Shown in pieces: positions 4,853-7,088 of a DNA stretch of 7,088 nucleotides. This DNA is from Clostridia bacterium (GTDB lineage: Bacteria > Bacillota > Clostridia > Lachnospirales > WQUN01), in the NCBI GenBank assembly GCA_025997155.1, contig BNUF01000120.1, forward strand, positions 1 to 7,088. The letters are read 5' to 3'. The notes beneath the pieces were generated by a model that did no database searches, was not told the origin of the DNA, and was given only the letters and a program-made list of their open reading frames with translations. A program made the translations under genes and the position numbers. The stretch's first letter is position 1; the number at the start of each line of letters is the position of its first letter.

Positions 4853-7035
4853 TAAACATCTCGCGGGATTTTGTTGGCGCGTTTGTCCGCGTCGGAGATA
4901 AAATGCCCCGCCGAGGGGATTTTGTCGGCGCGGTAATATTCGGCGTCGCCGCAGATAAAGTTTTCGCGCCGCGTACAGCCTGTGAGTACGCTGTTTTTTT
5001 TGAAGGAGACGGCTTGCACGCCGATTGAGTTTCTGGTGGCTTTTTGCTCGGCAAGGGAGGTGTTAAACAGCACCGCCTTGTCGTTGTCGCGGATTGCCAC
5101 AAGGTCGCAGTCTTCGCCCGCAAAGTCGATAAAAACTAGGTTCGCCTTGTCGGTATAGGCGTTCACGAGTTTTTTGCGGTTCATTTTCGTCTGGTAGGAG
5201 GAGAGCGGGATTTTCGCGATTTTGCCGTTGTCGAAGACGAATATCAAAATCCCGCTGTAATCGGTGGTGGCGGTGACGAAACAAATTTGCTCGTCCTCCG
5301 CCAGACTTAGGAGATTCGGGAGGTAGTCGCCCATTGAGGACGCTTTGCTGTCGGCGATTTCGTGGGCCCTTAGTTTGTAGGCGTTTTGTTTTGTCGAAAA
5401 GAAGATTATGTCGGATTTGTTGGTCGTCTCGATTTCCGACAGTACGGAGTCGTCCTCCTTGAGGTTCTGTTCGGAGAACGAACGAAGGGAGGTGAGCGGG
5501 ATTTTTTTGAAATAGTTGTGTTTTGTGAAGAATATTTTGAGGGGGTAGTCCTGTATGAGGTCGTCGTCCGGGATTTCAACGATTTCCTCGTCCGTGACGA
5601 TTTCCGTAAGGCGGGGTTTGCCGTATTTTTTCGAGATTTCTTTGAGCTGTTTTATGATTATCTCGTTGATTTTTGCGGGGTTCGCCAAAATATCCCGAAG
5701 TTCGGCCACTTCTTTTTCAAGATTTTCCCGCTCGTTGACTTGTTTTAGTATATACTGTTTGTTAAGGTTGCGGAGTTTGATTTCGGCGACAAAATCGGCT
5801 TGGATTTCGTCTATGCCAAAACCTTTCATAAGATTCGGGATTACGCGGCTTTCCTCTGTGGTGTTTCGTACAATCGAAATCGCCTTGTCAATGTCCAGAA
5901 GTATCTTCGCCAATCCTACAAGGAGATGCAGACGCTCCTCTTTTTTCGCTAAATCATAGGCTACGGTTTTTGAGACTACCCCCGTGCGGAATTTGACCCA
6001 CTCCGCCAAAATCTCGCGGATTCCCATTGTGCGGGGTTTGCCGCCGATTAGGAAGTTGAAATTACAGGAAAAGGTGTCTGAAAGGGGAGTTGACGCGAAA
6101 AGCCTGTGCATAACGTGCTGGGGGTTCGCGTTTTTGCGTATGTCTATGGTGATTTTCAAGCCCTTGAGGTCGGTTTCGTCGCGCACGTCGTTTATGTCCC
6201 GAAGTTTGCCCGATTTCACCAGTATAACGATTTTGTCAATAATTGCCTCAATCGTGGTCGTGTACGGGATTTCATAAACCTCGATAAGCGAATTTTTCTC
6301 GTCATACCTGTATTTTGCGCGGATACGCACCCCGCCCCGCCCGTTTTCGTAAATATTATCAATGTCCTTGTCGTTGTACAAAATCTGTCCGCCTGTTGAA
6401 AAATCGGGGGCGGGCAGGTATTTTTTTATGTCGCAGTCCGGATTTTTTATGTAGGCGGCGGTCAGGCTGCAGACCTCCGTAAGGTTGAAACTGGCGACGT
6501 TGCTTGCCATTCCCACGGCGATTCCCTGATTCGGGGTGACAAGCAAATTCGGGAATCGTGTCGGGAAAAGCACGGGTTCTTTCATTGTCGAGTTATAGTT
6601 GTCGATAAAATCGACCGTGTTTTTGTCTATATCACAAAAGATTTCGCCGCACATCGCGTCGAGTTTGACCTCGGTGTATCTTGAGGCGGCGTAAGCCATA
6701 TCCCGAGAGTATTGTTTCCCAAAGTTACCTTTAGAATCGATAAAAGGGTGCAGGAGTGCGGCGTTTCCTCTTGTGAGACGCACAAGAGTTTCATAAATCG
6801 CGCCGTCCCCGTGGGGGTTGAGGCGCATCGTCTGCCCCACCACGTCGGCGGACTTTATACGCCCGCCCGTCAGCAGTCCCATTTTGTACATTGTGTACAG
6901 CAATTTTCTGTGAGCGGGCTTAAACCCGTCAATTTCGGGAATCGCCCGCGACACGATAACGCTCATAGCGTAGGGCATATAATTGAGTTCAAGAGTATCT
7001 GTGATTTTTTGTTCGGTTACGTTTGACGCTGCCAT
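4852..7035 (-). CDS. parC: Type IIA DNA topoisomerase A subunit (topoisomerase IV ParC / GyrA-like)
   Basis: The protein has 727 residues, shorter than typical GyrA (about 800-870). With a B subunit it cuts and religates both DNA strands to relax or decatenate DNA. The breakage-reunion domain spans about residues 10-490: PEIDGFKPAHRKLLYTM (33-49), NPHGDGAIYETLVR (73-86), and the catalytic R119-Y120 in AASRYTEVKL. GIAVGMASN (171-179) is another family motif. A coiled-coil region lies around 360-470. The C-terminal beta-pinwheel (about 495-727) lacks the QRRGGKG GyrA box, which favours a topoisomerase IV-like role, though gyrase versus topo IV is not settled without the partner gene. At the main quinolone-resistance position (E. 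coli Ser83) it has Gly78; Glu82 is at the Asp87 position. AAGGAG (7048-7043) lies 7 nt before the ATG. The TAG stop was created by insertion of the adjacent MITE, without altering the protein. Confidence 0.9.
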   Translation of the reverse strand: MAASNVTEQKITDTLELNYMPYAMSVIVSRAIPEIDGFKPAHRKLLYTMYKMGLLTGGRIKSADVVGQTMRLNPHGDGAIYETLVRLTRGNAALLHPFIDSKGNFGKQYSRDMAYAASRYTEVKLDAMCGEIFCDIDKNTVDFIDNYNSTMKEPVLFPTRFPNLLVTPNQGIAVGMASNVASFNLTEVCSLTAAYIKNPDCDIKKYLPAPDFSTGGQILYNDKDIDNIYENGRGGVRIRAKYRYDEKNSLIEVYEIPYTTTIEAIIDKIVILVKSGKLRDINDVRDETDLKGLKITIDIRKNANPQHVMHRLFASTPLSDTFSCNFNFLIGGKPRTMGIREILAEWVKFRTGVVSKTVAYDLAKKEERLHLLVGLAKILLDIDKAISIVRNTTEESRVIPNLMKGFGIDEIQADFVAEIKLRNLNKQYILKQVNERENLEKEVAELRDILANPAKINEIIIKQLKEISKKYGKPRLTEIVTDEEIVEIPDDDLIQDYPLKIFFTKHNYFKKIPLTSLRSFSEQNLKEDDSVLSEIETTNKSDIIFFSTKQNAYKLRAHEIADSKASSMGDYLPNLLSLAEDEQICFVTATTDYSGILIFVFDNGKIAKIPLSSYQTKMNRKKLVNAYTDKANLVFIDFAGEDCDLVAIRDNDKAVLFNTSLAEQKATRNSIGVQAVSFKKNSVLTGCTRRENFICGDAEYYRADKIPSAGHFISDADKRANKIPRDV

Positions 7036-7051
7036 TGTGTAGCTCCTTGTG

Positions 7052-7087
7052 TTAAAAAAATAAATCCGACCACGGTTCGATACTGTC
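7052..7087 (-). CDS. Possible C-terminal end of an upstream gene (11 codons)
   Basis: One minus-strand frame reads DSIEPWSDLFF and a TAA stop (7054-7052), 16 bp before the parC start. A parE/gyrB-like partner often precedes such a gene, but these residues do not resemble a ParE C-terminus I know. Another frame is also open through this stretch, so the reading is tentative. Confidence 0.2.
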   Translation of the reverse strand, partial: DSIEPWSDLFF

Positions 7088-7088
7088 G

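Overview
The window looks like chromosomal DNA of a Bacillota, most likely Clostridia-type, bacterium of middling G+C. The clues are a collagen-like protein with a BclB-type (exosporium) C-terminal domain, strong AAGGAGG ribosome binding sites, a perfect TTGACA-17-TATAAT promoter, an elongator tRNA-Met of Bacillota type without an encoded CCA, and a short topoisomerase IV-like subunit A of a kind I associate with clostridia. The assignment is inferred from family memory, not from a search.

Left part (1-1985): a GT2 glycosyltransferase with a TPR-like C-terminal part runs off the left edge on the minus strand. It is divergent from a 311-residue collagen-like protein on the plus strand. The 163-bp gap between them holds a sigma-K-like promoter on the minus strand, a sigma-E-like -10 on the plus strand, and a 10-bp GC hairpin that would sit at the very 5' end of the collagen mRNA. 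I read the pair as a spore-surface glycoprotein and a candidate enzyme for glycosylating it. A bidirectional terminator separates the collagen gene from the convergent clpA.

Middle part (1984-4667, minus strand): a housekeeping promoter drives tRNA-Met, followed after only 28 nt by clpS, then clpA one base later. ClpS presents N-degron substrates to the ClpA unfoldase, which feeds ClpP. ClpP itself is not in the window. The tRNA lies between promoter and clpS, so clpS-clpA may be expressed from a tRNA-mRNA transcript.

Right part (4690-7088, minus strand): a type IIA topoisomerase A subunit (parC/gyrA-like, 727 aa). Its stop codon has been hit by a 163-bp MITE-like element with 18-bp terminal inverted repeats and a TAA target duplication. 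The insertion changed the stop from TAA to TAG without changing the protein. The last 37 bp may hold the end of an upstream gene.

The most notable observations are the MITE inside a stop codon, the tRNA-clpS-clpA arrangement, and the divergent collagen/glycosyltransferase pair with sporulation-like promoter elements and a 5'-end hairpin.
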